From: Nocardioides luteus
Lineage (GTDB): Bacteria > Actinomycetota > Actinomycetes > Propionibacteriales > Nocardioidaceae
Direction: 5' to 3'
Length of the DNA stretch: 64,000 bases
Assembly: GCF_015752315.1 (NCBI RefSeq)
Contig: NZ_JADOVJ010000001.1
Coordinates: forward strand, 5,200,501 to 5,264,500
The notes under the pieces were generated by a model, which worked only from the letters and a program-made list of their open reading frames with translations, was not told where the DNA came from and did no database searches. Shown piece by piece: positions 17,102-26,185 of the stretch (position 1 is the stretch's first letter; each line of letters opens with the position of its first letter). A program made the position numbers and the translations under genes.

Positions 17102-17976
17102 CGCTTCAACCGCAGCTCTCGGACCGCACGGTCGACGTCGGAGGAGTGCTTGAGCACGACGCCCAGGGTGTCGGCGACGGCCTTGTCGGAGAGGTCGGTG
17201 ATCTCGAGCGCGATCAGGGTGCGCGCCCAGTCGACGGACTCGGCGATCGAGGGCGACTTCTTGAGCTCTAGCTCGCGCAGCCTGCCCACCACCGAGACCA
17301 GCTGGCGGGCGACCTTGTCGTCGAGCCCGGGCACCTGGGAGAGCACGATCTCGCGCTCCCGGTCGGCGTCGGGGTAGTCGAGGTGGAGGTAGAGGCAGCG
17401 TCGCTTGAGCGCCTCGGAGAGCTCGCGGGTGGCGTTGGAGGTGAGCACGACCAGCGGCCGGCGGGTCGAGGTCATCGTGCCGAGCTCGGGGATGGTCACC
17501 TGGAAGTCGGAGAGCACCTCGAGCAGCAGCCCCTCCACCTCGACGTCGGTCTTGTCGACCTCGTCGATGAGCAGCACCGTCGGCTCCTCGCGGCGGATCG
17601 CGGTCAGCAGCGGCCGGGTCAGCAGGAACTCTTCGGAGAAGATGTCGTCGTGGGTCTCCTCCCACGCCTGGCCGTCACCGGCGGCCTGGATGCGAAGCAG
17701 CTGCTTCTTGTAGTTCCACTCGTACAGCGCCCGCGCCTCGTCGAGGCCCTCGTAGCACTGCAGCCTGACCAGCTCGGCGCCGGTCGCGCGGGTGATGGCC
17801 TTGGCCAGCTCGGTCTTGCCCACCCCGGCAGGCCCCTCGATGAGCACCGGCTTCTCCAGCGCACCCGCGAGGTAGGTCGTCAACGCGGTCGAGGCGTCCG
17901 CCAGGTAGCCGACGTCTCCCAGACGGGTGACGGCCTCGGCGGGCGAGGAGAACCAGGACGACGTACGGGAAGGCAT
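17098..17976 (-). CDS. MoxR-family AAA+ ATPase
   Basis: A 292-residue AAA+ ATPase. Walker A is GPAGVGKTE at residues 48-56, a LQCYEGLDEARALYEWNYKKQLL segment typical of the MoxR/RavA group follows, and Walker B is TVLLIDEVDK near residue 130. Sensor 1 lies in VLTSNATRELSEALKRRC. The gene is the first of a two-gene unit with the VWA protein. These ATPases power chaperone functions together with the MIDAS-bearing partner. The start ATG at 17976 gives an ordinary family length. Confidence 0.9.
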   Translation of the reverse strand: MPSRTSSWFSSPAEAVTRLGDVGYLADASTALTTYLAGALEKPVLIEGPAGVGKTELAKAITRATGAELVRLQCYEGLDEARALYEWNYKKQLLRIQAAGDGQAWEETHDDIFSEEFLLTRPLLTAIRREEPTVLLIDEVDKTDVEVEGLLLEVLSDFQVTIPELGTMTSTRRPLVVLTSNATRELSEALKRRCLYLHLDYPDADREREIVLSQVPGLDDKVARQLVSVVGRLRELELKKSPSIAESVDWARTLIALEITDLSDKAVADTLGVVLKHSSDVDRAVRELRLKR

Positions 17977-18087
17977 GACGCGACACTAGCGACTCTGCTC
18001 CGGCTCCGCTCCCGGTGTCCGGATGGGACTTTCGTCATAGTGTCGGAACGACCCGTCACCGGGACACCGATCAGTCGTTGGATACGC

Positions 18088-18429
18088 GTGCACTCGGACA
18101 CCCCGCGACCTCTGACGCTGGTCGTCGTCGCCATGAAGGTATGCGCGCTGACGGCGCTGGCGGCCTTCTGTCTGGTGGCCATCACGACGCCGGCCGAGCC
18201 CCGGTCGCTGGCGAAGCGGGAGCAGCCCGAGCTCGCCGCGATGCTCGAGCAGCACCACTGCGTGGCTCCGCCGACGATCGCGCCGTGGCGCCGCGAGAGT
18301 GCCATCATCCGCTCCCCGCTCGGCGAGCTGAAGCACGTCACCCTCGAGGTGGGCCAGATGATCGAGCAGGGCAAGGCCCGGGGCGAGCTGGTCGCCTTCT
18401 GTGCCGATCCGGTCTCGCCGACCCCGTAG
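18088..18429 (+). CDS. small single-pass or secreted hypothetical protein
   Basis: About 113 residues from a GTG at 18088. A hydrophobic segment (LTLVVVAMKVCALTALAAFCLVA) is followed by a short soluble domain with two cysteines (HHC and AFC) that may pair. Start choice is uncertain: GTG 18040 would lengthen the N-terminus and ATG 18133 would cut into the hydrophobic segment. The product was not recognised. It is divergent from the MoxR/VWA unit and faces the NTF2-like gene. Confidence 0.55.
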   Translation: MHSDTPRPLTLVVVAMKVCALTALAAFCLVAITTPAEPRSLAKREQPELAAMLEQHHCVAPPTIAPWRRESAIIRSPLGELKHVTLEVGQMIEQGKARGELVAFCADPVSPTP

Positions 18430-18456
18430 CCGCGGCATCCGCGGGCTCCGAACGGA

Positions 18457-18807
18457 TCAGTCGAAGGCGACCTCGAGGACCGCGACCAGGTCGCCGCGCC
18501 AGGTGACGGTCATCGTCCCCGCTCCGCCCTCGTCCCACCGGAAGCGGACGCGGTCGGTCGCACCGTCGGTCGTGACCGAGTCGATCGTCATCGTGTCGTC
18601 CGGCGGCTGCTCCAAGTAGGCCGCGAGGATGGCCTCGCGTCCATGGAAGGGACCCGCCGGGACCCCGACGAACCTCATCTCGGCGTCCTCCGCGAACGTC
18701 GCCACGAAGTCGTCCCACCGTCCCGATCGCTGGCAGGTGTTGAACAGCGCGGCATGACGGTCGACCCGGTCAGGAATCGGCCTCTCCCGTGGAGCCGACG
18801 TCGTCAA
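18457..18807 (-). CDS. NTF2/SnoaL-like domain protein
   Basis: A 116-residue protein of the SnoaL-like NTF2 superfamily: an early helix with RVDRHAALFNTCQRSGRWDDFVATFAEDAEMRFVG, then FHGREAILAAYL and repeated beta strands ending RVRFRWDEGGAGTMTVTWRGDLV. Such proteins form a cone-shaped fold that can be an isomerase or ligand-binding protein. The start is a TTG whose last bases overlap the stop of the upstream HxlR gene (TTGA), so the two are coupled. The substrate is unknown. Confidence 0.75.
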   Translation of the reverse strand: MTTSAPRERPIPDRVDRHAALFNTCQRSGRWDDFVATFAEDAEMRFVGVPAGPFHGREAILAAYLEQPPDDTMTIDSVTTDGATDRVRFRWDEGGAGTMTVTWRGDLVAVLEVAFD

Positions 18808-19535
18808 CTGGCCTCGGCGAGCGTGTTCGCGAACAGCCCTAGCACGCGGTCCAGCGCGGCGCGGTCACCCTCGACCCGGAGCCCGGCCTCGGCGATCGCC
18901 GCGTCCACCGGGAAGCCCATGAACACGACACCGGTCCAGGCCGTCGAGTCGCCGGCGACGGTGACGTCGGCGTCCTCGAGGGTGCCCTCGGCGAGGTCGA
19001 ACTGGTTGCCCGTCCAGACCAGCCGGAACTGCTGCGGGTCGGCGTCCGGACGGCGTACGTCGGTGAGCTCCCAGGCCACGGTGATCGGCTCCGGGGTCGT
19101 CGCGCTGCCGGCGGGCACCATCGTGCGCATCGCCACCATCACGCCGCTCGGCGTCATCCCGGCGGTCATGATCGGGAAGCGGGACGAGCCGTGGGCCCAA
19201 CGTCCGAGCGCCCCGAGGATCGTCTCGAGCTCGCGTCCCCACGGGGTGAGGGCGTAGGCCGTCGTCTTGGTGATGTAGCCGAGCTCGGTCTCGACGACGA
19301 CGCCGGCGTGCTCGAGGAACTGCAGCCGGTCCTTCAGCTCGTCGGGACCGACCCCGATCACGGACGATTCCAGGTCACGCGCGGTGCGCGGCCCGAACAT
19401 CAGCTCGCGCACGACGATGAGGCTCCACCTGTCGCCGATCAGGTCCAGCGCGTGCGCTGCTGCGCAGGCGTCTCCGAGGTCCCCGTAGGTCAGGTTCAGG
19501 GTCACGTCGATCCTCTCCGAGTCATTCGATCCCAT
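18804..19535 (-). CDS. HxlR-family regulator with C-terminal SCP2-like domain, copy 1
   Basis: A 243-residue protein. Residues about 15-115 form an HxlR winged helix: CAAAHALDLIGDRWSLIVVRELMFGPRTARDLESSVIGVGPDELKDRLQFLEHAGVV. The rest is an SCP2-like sterol-carrier fold with repeated beta strands ending ADVTVAGDSTAWTGVVFMGFPVDAAI. It is homologous end to end with the gene directly upstream (19605-20282), so this is a tandem duplication. The HTH probably responds to a hydrophobic ligand held by the C-terminal domain; that is inference. An inverted repeat lies just upstream of its start. Confidence 0.85.
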   Translation of the reverse strand: MGSNDSERIDVTLNLTYGDLGDACAAAHALDLIGDRWSLIVVRELMFGPRTARDLESSVIGVGPDELKDRLQFLEHAGVVVETELGYITKTTAYALTPWGRELETILGALGRWAHGSSRFPIMTAGMTPSGVMVAMRTMVPAGSATTPEPITVAWELTDVRRPDADPQQFRLVWTGNQFDLAEGTLEDADVTVAGDSTAWTGVVFMGFPVDAAIAEAGLRVEGDRAALDRVLGLFANTLAEAS

Positions 19536-19540
19536 CGAGG

Positions 19541-19558
19541 GTAGTGAGACCGAACTAC
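19541..19558. promoter_or_regulatory. inverted repeat upstream of HxlR copy 1
   Basis: GTAGT, eight bases, ACTAC, six bases upstream of the start at 19535. The half-sites resemble those of the palindrome before HxlR copy 2, suggesting auto- or cross-regulation. Confidence 0.45.
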
Positions 19559-19604
19559 ACGTCGTCAGTGCCAGAGGTCCCGCCGCGTCCGTGAAATCCC
19601 GGGC

Positions 19605-20282
19605 CTACGCGATGGCCGCGTACGCAGCAGCGACCCGTTCCACGGCCCGCCGGTCGCCGTCGATGCCCATCGCGCCGACCGGCTCACCGGCGAAGACAAC
19701 ACCCGCCCACGCGGACGAGTCGCCGGCGACGGTCGCATCGGGCGCCTCGTCCGCACCCTCGGTCAGCTCGAAACGGTCCTCGTCCCAGTGCAGCCGGTAG
19801 CGGCGTACGCCCGCGGCGGGACGCCGCTCGTCGTACAGCTCGATGGCGATCCGGACCGGGCCGTCGCCCCACTCGGGCATCCTGGCGTACGCCGCCATCG
19901 TGCGCATCGCGACGATCACCCCGTCCGGGGTCATGCTCCCCTCCGGCACCGGGAACCCGGGCGAGCGTTGGGCCCAGCGGCCGAGGGAGCGCATCACGTC
20001 CTCCAGCTCCTGCCCCCATGCGGTGAGCCGGTAGACCCGGGTCTGGCCGAGGTCGTCGAGCTGTGCCTGCTCGACGACGCCGGTCTCCCGCAGCGCCTTG
20101 AGCCTGGCGGTGAGTACCGCGGGCGTGATCCCGACGACGGCCGAGGCCAGGTCGGCGAAGCGGCGCGGACCGAGCATCAGCTCGCGCGCGATCACGATGC
20201 TCCACCGGTCCCCGATGACGTCCATCGCGTGCGCGGTCGCGCAGGCATCACCCAGCTCGGCGTACGTCTGCTTCTTCGGCAT
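19605..20282 (-). CDS. HxlR-family regulator with C-terminal SCP2-like domain, copy 2
   Basis: A 225-residue paralogue of the adjacent gene. The HxlR region reads CATAHAMDVIGDRWSIVIARELMLGPRRFADLASAVVGITPAVLTARLKALRETGVV, and the C-terminal domain ends DATVAGDSSAWAGVVFAGEPVGAMGI. The two copies share the domain order and many motifs but have clearly diverged, so the duplication is not recent. This copy is divergent from the VOC gene at 20378 and shares its promoter region, which holds a 17-base palindrome. The VOC protein is a plausible target gene. Confidence 0.85.
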   Translation of the reverse strand: MPKKQTYAELGDACATAHAMDVIGDRWSIVIARELMLGPRRFADLASAVVGITPAVLTARLKALRETGVVEQAQLDDLGQTRVYRLTAWGQELEDVMRSLGRWAQRSPGFPVPEGSMTPDGVIVAMRTMAAYARMPEWGDGPVRIAIELYDERRPAAGVRRYRLHWDEDRFELTEGADEAPDATVAGDSSAWAGVVFAGEPVGAMGIDGDRRAVERVAAAYAAIA

Positions 20283-20314
20283 CGATCCTCCTGACTCTCT
20301 TCACAAGAGTATCA

Positions 20315-20331
20315 ACTATGTTTAACGTAGT
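20315..20331. promoter_or_regulatory. 17-base palindrome between HxlR copy 2 and the VOC gene
   Basis: Reads ACTATGTTTAACGTAGT, symmetrical but for one base pair and the centre. It sits 33 bases from the HxlR start and upstream of the VOC gene, the expected place for an autoregulatory operator controlling both. Confidence 0.55.
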
Positions 20332-20377
20332 CCGCATGACCACGACTCCGACCACTGCTGCCACTGAGGAGAACCCG

Positions 20378-20794
20378 ATGCGTACGACGATCGCCCTGCC
20401 CACCCGCGACCGGCCTCGGTCGCACGTGTTCCTCCGGGACGGCCTCGGCCTCGAGACCCCGGGCGACCTCGCCCCCGACGGGGTCCCCGAGCCGCTCCGC
20501 GCGACCCTGTCGGAGACCTGCGAGGTGATGATGATCCCCACCGGCGGATTCAAGTGGGTCACCGGCCAGCTCGGGGACGAGCCGATGGATGCGGCGACGC
20601 TGCCTCCACCGGAGGGCCCGAAGCAGTGCCTGGTCACCATCGGGCTCGGCTCCCGCGACGACGTGGAGGCTCGTTATGCGGCCGCCACGGCGATCGGCCG
20701 CGCCGTGCTCGGGCCGGAGGCGGCACCGTGGGGTGAGTACCGCGCCGTCGTCGCGGACCCCGACGGCCACCTCTGGCAGCTGACGTCCCCCTGA
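20378..20794 (+). CDS. VOC-family (glyoxalase/bleomycin-resistance fold) protein
   Basis: About 138 residues with the VOC layout: a beta strand (MRTTIALPTRDRPRSHVFLRDGLGLE), a central strand with a possible metal or ligand residue, and the closing AVVADPDGHLWQLT. The ATG at 20378 is chosen because AGGAG lies six bases upstream; an earlier ATG at 20336 lacks a ribosome-binding site but adds 14 residues. VOC proteins include dioxygenases, lyases and drug-binding proteins. Function cannot be fixed. Divergence from an HxlR-SCP2 regulator suggests induction by a small hydrophobic compound. Confidence 0.8.
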   Translation: MRTTIALPTRDRPRSHVFLRDGLGLETPGDLAPDGVPEPLRATLSETCEVMMIPTGGFKWVTGQLGDEPMDAATLPPPEGPKQCLVTIGLGSRDDVEARYAAATAIGRAVLGPEAAPWGEYRAVVADPDGHLWQLTSP

Positions 20795-20813
20795 GGTCAC
20801 GGCGTGCCGCCCC

Positions 20814-20819
20814 TAGAAT
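20814..20819 (+). promoter_or_regulatory. probable leaderless -10 box (TAGAAT) of the PadR gene
   Basis: TAGAAT ends six bases before the ATG at 20826, with no Shine-Dalgarno. This is the clearest leaderless arrangement in the window. Confidence 0.5.
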
Positions 20820-20825
20820 CTCCCT

Positions 20826-21467
20826 ATGGCCGGAGACGACACACGGATGCTGCTGCTCGGAGCGGTGGCGCTGTTCGAGCCCGTCAACGGCTACCAGATC
20901 CGGCGCGAGCTGATGTCGTGGCAGGTCGACCAGTGGGCCAACATCAACCCGGGCTCGATCTACCACGCGCTGACCTCGCTCGCCGACAAGGGCCATCTGA
21001 CCAGGCACGATCTGGTGGACAACGGGCGTACGGTCGCGGTCTACGAGATCAGCACCGGCGGCCGCGCGGAGCTGGAGCGCCTGATCACCCGGTCACTCGA
21101 GGCCGTCGACGCCTACAACGGGCTCTCGTTCTACGCCGCCTTCTCGCTCGTGCCGCTGCTGGAGCGGCCGGCCGCGGTCCAGCACCTGAGCGTCCGGCTG
21201 AAGAACCTCGAGCGCACGATCAAGGAGCTCGACGCCGCGGCCCGGGTGAATGCGCGCATGGCGCCGCCCCACACCGTGAGCGGCCTGCACCTCCAGATCG
21301 ACAAGCTCCGCTCCGAGCGGTCCTGGCTGGTCGAGGTGCTGGACGACGTACGCAGCGGCAGGCTGTTCTTCGCCGGCGACGCACCCGGGTGGACGCCCGC
21401 CGACGACGACCCGGGGTGGCAGATGGACGCCGACCGGAAGCGCTATCGGGAGATGCTCCGGGGCTGA
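20826..21467 (+). CDS. PadR-family transcriptional regulator
   Basis: A 213-residue PadR protein. The N-terminal winged helix contains LLLGAVALFEPVNGYQIRRELMSWQVDQWANINPGSIYHALTSLADKGHLTRHD, and a long helical C-terminal domain (Vir_C type, with LSVRLKNLERTIKELDAAARV) mediates dimerisation. It lies upstream and on the same strand as a DrrAB-like ABC exporter. A large inverted repeat sits between them, so it most likely represses the exporter until a drug-like ligand binds. The transcript is probably leaderless. Confidence 0.9.
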   Translation: MAGDDTRMLLLGAVALFEPVNGYQIRRELMSWQVDQWANINPGSIYHALTSLADKGHLTRHDLVDNGRTVAVYEISTGGRAELERLITRSLEAVDAYNGLSFYAAFSLVPLLERPAAVQHLSVRLKNLERTIKELDAAARVNARMAPPHTVSGLHLQIDKLRSERSWLVEVLDDVRSGRLFFAGDAPGWTPADDDPGWQMDADRKRYREMLRG

Positions 21468-21500
21468 GCCTCCACCCTCACCGGGAGAATCGGTTTGACA

Positions 21501-21551
21501 ACCCGGGTTCAAAATTGAACACTCGCGCTATTCAACTTTGAATACCCGGGA
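21501..21551. promoter_or_regulatory. large inverted repeat upstream of the DrrAB-like exporter
   Basis: Left arm starts at ACCCGGGTTCAAAATTGAA; the right arm, TTCAACTTTGAATACCCGGG, is its near complement, with 11 bases between. TTGACA at 21495-21500 could be a -35 box. The position between padR and the exporter suggests the PadR operator. The AT-rich cores contrast with the GC-rich surroundings. Confidence 0.6.
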
Positions 21552-21615
21552 AAACCGGGTGATTGTTGTCCGTGGTCCGTGCTTGTCTGGACTCGCACGC
21601 ACAAGGGAGTGACAC

Positions 21616-22622
<1,007 letters not shown>

Positions 22623-22623
<1 letters not shown>

Positions 22624-23405
22624 TGACCGAGTTCCAGCAGCCCGTCCTCAAGTCCGGCTTCCTGCGGGAGTCGTTCGTCGTCTTCAACCGGCAGCTGCGG
22701 ATGAACCTCCGCAACCCGGCCTGGGTGCTCATCGGAGTGATGCAGCCGATCCTCTACCTGCTGCTCTTCGGGCCGCTGCTCGAGCCGCTGATCGAGCAGC
22801 TCGGCGGCAACGCCTACAACTGGTTCGTCCCCGGCATGCTCGTCCAGCTCGGCGTCTTCGGCGCGATGTTCGCCGGCTTCTCGCTCATCGGCGAGTGGCG
22901 CGAGGGCGTCATCGAGGCGGAGCGGGTCACCCCGGCCTCGCGCGGGGCACTGCTCTTCGGGCGCCTCTACCGTGACCTGCTGCAGATCCTGGTGCAGGCG
23001 ATCATCCTGGTCGCGCTCGGCCTGGTGATGGGCATGGACTTCAAGCCGCTCGGCATCCTCGTCGGCATCGCGATCACGGTGCTGATCGGTGGCGCCGGGG
23101 CCGCCGCCTCCAACGCGTTCGCGCTGCTCGTCAAGAGCGAGGACGTGATGGCGCCGGTGACCAACATGCTGCTGATGCCGATCCTGCTCCTCTCGGGCAT
23201 CTTCCTGCCGATGAGCTTCGGTGCCCAGTGGCTGGAGACGCTGGCCGACATCATCCCGACCAAGCACATCGTCGATGCGGTGCGAGCCTCGTTCTTCGGT
23301 GACCTCGGGATCGCCGACATCGGCTGGGGCGTCGGCTGGACCCTGGTCCTCTTCGTGCTCTCCGTCTGGTGGGGCATCTCCACGTTCCGCAAGGAGAACG
23401 CTTAG
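22623..23405 (+). CDS. ABC-2 type permease, DrrB-like
   Basis: A 260-residue membrane protein with six helices of the ABC-2 family: [23 protein letters not shown], then [34 protein letters not shown], the conserved cytoplasmic loop. It ends with [22 protein letters not shown]. The ATG at 22623 overlaps the ATPase stop (TGATG); a GTG three bases earlier is an alternative. It is the transmembrane partner of the upstream DrrA-like ATPase, and the unit appears to end here. Confidence 0.9.
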
Positions 23406-23460
23406 GAAGACACGCGCTGTCTCTCAGCGGCGCCTCAGCGAGGGGTGGCAGGGTAGGAGT

Positions 23461-24183
23461 GTGAACAGCCCTGCCACCCCCAGCGACGCTTCCGGCGACA
23501 AGCCGCACGTGCTGGTCGTCGACGACGACAAGGCCGTGCGCGAGTCCCTGCGCCGGTCCCTGGAGTTCAACGGCTACGTGGTCGCCCTGGCCGGCGACGG
23601 CGCCGAGGCGCTCGCCGGCATCGCCAACCACGGCCCCGACGTCGTCGTGATGGACGTGATGATGCCCCGGCTCGACGGCATCGAGGCCACCAAGGCGCTG
23701 CGGGCAGCGGGCAACGACGTACCCATCCTGGTGCTGACCGCCCGCGACGCGGTCGGTGACCGCGTCGACGGCCTGGACGCCGGCGCCGACGACTACCTCA
23801 CCAAGCCGTTCGCGCTCGAGGAGCTGCTGGCCCGCCTGCGTGCGCTGCTGCGCCGGGCCGCGCCGATCGGCGAAGAGGACGAGGAGACGCTCTCCTTCGC
23901 CGACCTCACCATGAACACCACGACCCGCGAGGTCACCCGCGGCGATCGGGCCATCGAGCTCACCCGCACCGAGTTCACGCTCCTCGAGATGTTCCTGCGC
24001 CGGCCTCGCCGCGTACTCGACCGGTCCTTCATCCTCGAGGAGGTGTGGGGCTACGACTTCCCGACCACGGCCAACTCGCTGGAGGTCTACGTCGGCTACC
24101 TGCGCCGCAAGACCGAGGCCGAGGGCGAGGCCCGGCTGATCCACACCGTACGCGGCATCGGCTACGTGCTGAAGGAGCCGTGA
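23461..24183 (+). CDS. response regulator of the MprA/OmpR type
   Basis: A 240-residue response regulator. The receiver domain (residues about 15-130) has the acidic pocket VVDDDK and phosphoacceptor D65 in [13 protein letters not shown], plus the conserved K in DYLTKPF. The C-terminal OmpR-type winged helix contains [35 protein letters not shown]. The start is a GTG. The gene is coupled by a GTGA overlap to the kinase behind it. The sequence and the downstream kinase resemble the mycobacterial MprAB stress pair; the exact signal is not readable. Confidence 0.9.
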   Translation: MNSPATPSDASGDKPHVLVVDDDKAVRESLRRSLEFNGYVVALAGDGAEALAGIANHGPDVVVMDVMMPRLDGIEATKALRAAGNDVPILVLTARDAVGDRVDGLDAGADDYLTKPFALEELLARLRALLRRAAPIGEEDEETLSFADLTMNTTTREVTRGDRAIELTRTEFTLLEMFLRRPRRVLDRSFILEEVWGYDFPTTANSLEVYVGYLRRKTEAEGEARLIHTVRGIGYVLKEP

Positions 24184-25616
24184 GCAGCGCGATGACCATG
24201 ACGGCCACCAGCTCGCGCTACCGCGGCTCCCTGGCGGGCCGGGTCACCCTGCTGACGACCCTCGCGGTCGCCGGCTCGATCGCGATGATCGCGATCGGGC
24301 TCTATTTCGTCGTACGCATCCAGCTGCAGGCCAACATGGACGAGTCGCTGCTGAAGCGGGCCAGTGTCGCTGCCGCGAACACCGCGTCCATCCAAGACAC
24401 CCGGACCGGTGCAGCATTTCCGACCTGGGTGCTGAACGCCGGCGACATCCAGATCGCGGAGGTTGCCGACGCACACAACTACTGGTCGCCGACGTACGGC
24501 ACGTTTCCACTGCCAGGGGAGCCTGAAGAGGCTGTAGCGAAGGGCCACGCGAAGCAGGCGGTCCGGACCGTACACACCCAGAGCGGTGTCTTCCGGGTGG
24601 TGAGCGTGCCCATCCCGGAGAGCGACACCGCGCTGATGCTGGCGCAGTCGCTGGAGCCGCAGCAGGCGATGTACAAGCGACTCGGCTTCGTCGTGCTCTT
24701 CTTCGGCGCGGCAGGGGTGGTTGCGGCGGCCTTCGCCGGGTGGGTCGTGGCGGCGGGCGGGCTGCGGCCGGTGCGGCGGCTGACGGCCTCGGTCGACCGG
24801 ATCGCGACGACCGAGGATCTCACCCCGCTCCCGGTCGAGGGCGACGACGAGATCGCCCGGCTGGCGACCTCGTTCAACCGGATGCTGTCCGCGGTCTCCG
24901 CCTCCCGGGACCGGCAGCGGCAGCTGGTGGCGGACGCCTCGCACGAGCTGCGTACGCCGCTGACCTCGCTCCGCACCAACGTCGAGCTGCTCACCCAGGC
25001 AGACGCCTCGATCTCGGGCGAGCAGCGGGCCGACCTGCTCGGGGACATCCGCGCCCAGATCGAGGAGCTCACCAACCTGATCGGCGACCTCGTCGAGCTG
25101 GCCCGCGACGAGCCTGCCGAGCCGACGCTGGAGACGGTCGACCTCTCCGACGTGGTGGACCGGGCGCTCTCCCGGGTCCGTCTGCGCGCGCCGTCGGTGA
25201 CCTTCACCGAGGAGATGTCGTCGTGGTGGGTCATGGGCGACGCCAGCTCGCTGGAGCGGGCGGTCACCAACCTGCTCGACAACGCCGCCAAGTGGTCCCC
25301 GGACTCCGGCACGGTGCACATCTCCCTGCACGCCGGCGTGCTCAACGTCGACGATGAGGGACCGGGCATCGCCGAGGACGACATCCCCTACGTCTTCGAC
25401 CGGTTCTACCGCTCCACCGAGGCCCGTTCGATGCCGGGGTCGGGGCTCGGTCTCGCTATCGTCCGGCAGGTCGCCGAACGCACCGGCGGGTCGGTCTCCG
25501 CGGCCCGTTCCCCGTTCGGCGGCGCACGGATGACCCTGCGCCTGCCCGGCTCGGCCTCACCTCGACCGACCGAACCGCCTACGGCTGTGTTGAACAATGA
25601 AGGGCTGAATCGTTGA
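24180..25616 (+). CDS. sensor histidine kinase, MprB-like
   Basis: A 478-residue sensor. Two membrane helices (about residues 20-45 and 165-190) flank an extracytoplasmic domain of roughly 120 residues. A HAMP domain ([24 protein letters not shown]) follows, then the dimerisation helix with H255 in [20 protein letters not shown]. The ATPase domain shows N-box [14 protein letters not shown]1 [22 protein letters not shown] and G2 [12 protein letters not shown]. The GTG start overlaps the regulator's stop; an ATG at 24192 is an alternative. It is the partner of the preceding response regulator. Confidence 0.9.
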   Translation: MSSAMTMTATSSRYRGSLAGRVTLLTTLAVAGSIAMIAIGLYFVVRIQLQANMDESLLKRASVAAANTASIQDTRTGAAFPTWVLNAGDIQIAEVADAHNYWSPTYGTFPLPGEPEEAVAKGHAKQAVRTVHTQSGVFRVVSVPIPESDTALMLAQSLEPQQAMYKRLGFVVLFFGAAGVVAAAFAGWVVAAGGLRPVRRLTASVDRIATTEDLTPLPVEGDDEIARLATSFNRMLSAVSASRDRQRQLVADASHELRTPLTSLRTNVELLTQADASISGEQRADLLGDIRAQIEELTNLIGDLVELARDEPAEPTLETVDLSDVVDRALSRVRLRAPSVTFTEEMSSWWVMGDASSLERAVTNLLDNAAKWSPDSGTVHISLHAGVLNVDDEGPGIAEDDIPYVFDRFYRSTEARSMPGSGLGLAIVRQVAERTGGSVSAARSPFGGARMTLRLPGSASPRPTEPPTAVLNNEGLNR

Positions 25617-26152
25617 GATACGCCGTCCTGGCGCCCGCTCTGCTGGCGCTGCTCTCCCTCGCTGCCTGCGGAGCCGAGGATCCCGCGCCCTCCGCATCCG
25701 CATCGGCCTCTGCATCGGGCTCTGATCACTCCGCCAAGGAGACGTTCAACCCGTGCGACGGGCTCGACATCGCTCCCGTCGAGAAGGCGCTCGGCGCCCA
25801 GCTCCGCGTCGAGAAGGGCACCTCGGCGGCACCCCGCTGCGCACTGCTTCCCGAGAAGTCGGGTGGGACGGCGTACGAGCTGAACTACCTGCCCTTCAAG
25901 GGCACCCTCGCGGAAGCGTGGAAGACCATGGACGTGCAGTCGGGCAAGGTCAGCGAACCCGAGGTCGAGGGCGCCGACGACGCCAGGCTGGTGAAGCAGC
26001 AGGGCGTGAGCTCGTACGCCGTCACCGGCTTCGTCCAGAACGGCGCGCTCATCCAGAGCTTCAACTCCGTCGACCTGGAGCCCTACGACGGCGACGCGAT
26101 GGACCAAGCCGCCCAGGCTCTGCTCGAGCAGCTCAGCGCCAACGCCCCGTAG
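25613..26152 (+). CDS. small lipoprotein, third gene of the two-component operon
   Basis: A 179-residue protein with a signal peptide ending in a lipobox (LLSLAACG), so probably anchored to the membrane through Cys19. A Ser/Ala linker and a mixed alpha/beta domain follow, with two further cysteines (NPC and PRC). It resembles DUF3558-type actinobacterial lipoproteins in layout, but the match is weak. The TTG start overlaps the kinase stop (TTGA), so it is part of the same operon and may act as an accessory sensor or target. Its stop lies inside the terminator hairpin. Confidence 0.7.
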   Translation: MRYAVLAPALLALLSLAACGAEDPAPSASASASASGSDHSAKETFNPCDGLDIAPVEKALGAQLRVEKGTSAAPRCALLPEKSGGTAYELNYLPFKGTLAEAWKTMDVQSGKVSEPEVEGADDARLVKQQGVSSYAVTGFVQNGALIQSFNSVDLEPYDGDAMDQAAQALLEQLSANAP

Positions 26153-26161
26153 CCGGGGCGT
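26142..26161. terminator. GC-rich hairpin overlapping the lipoprotein stop codon
   Basis: An eight-bp perfect stem (ACGCCCCG with loop TAGC) that contains the TAG stop of the lipoprotein gene. The convergent zwf gene ends 25 bases further on, so it may serve both directions. Confidence 0.6.
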
Positions 26162-26185
26162 CGGCGCCGTCGGATGCCGCTTCGG

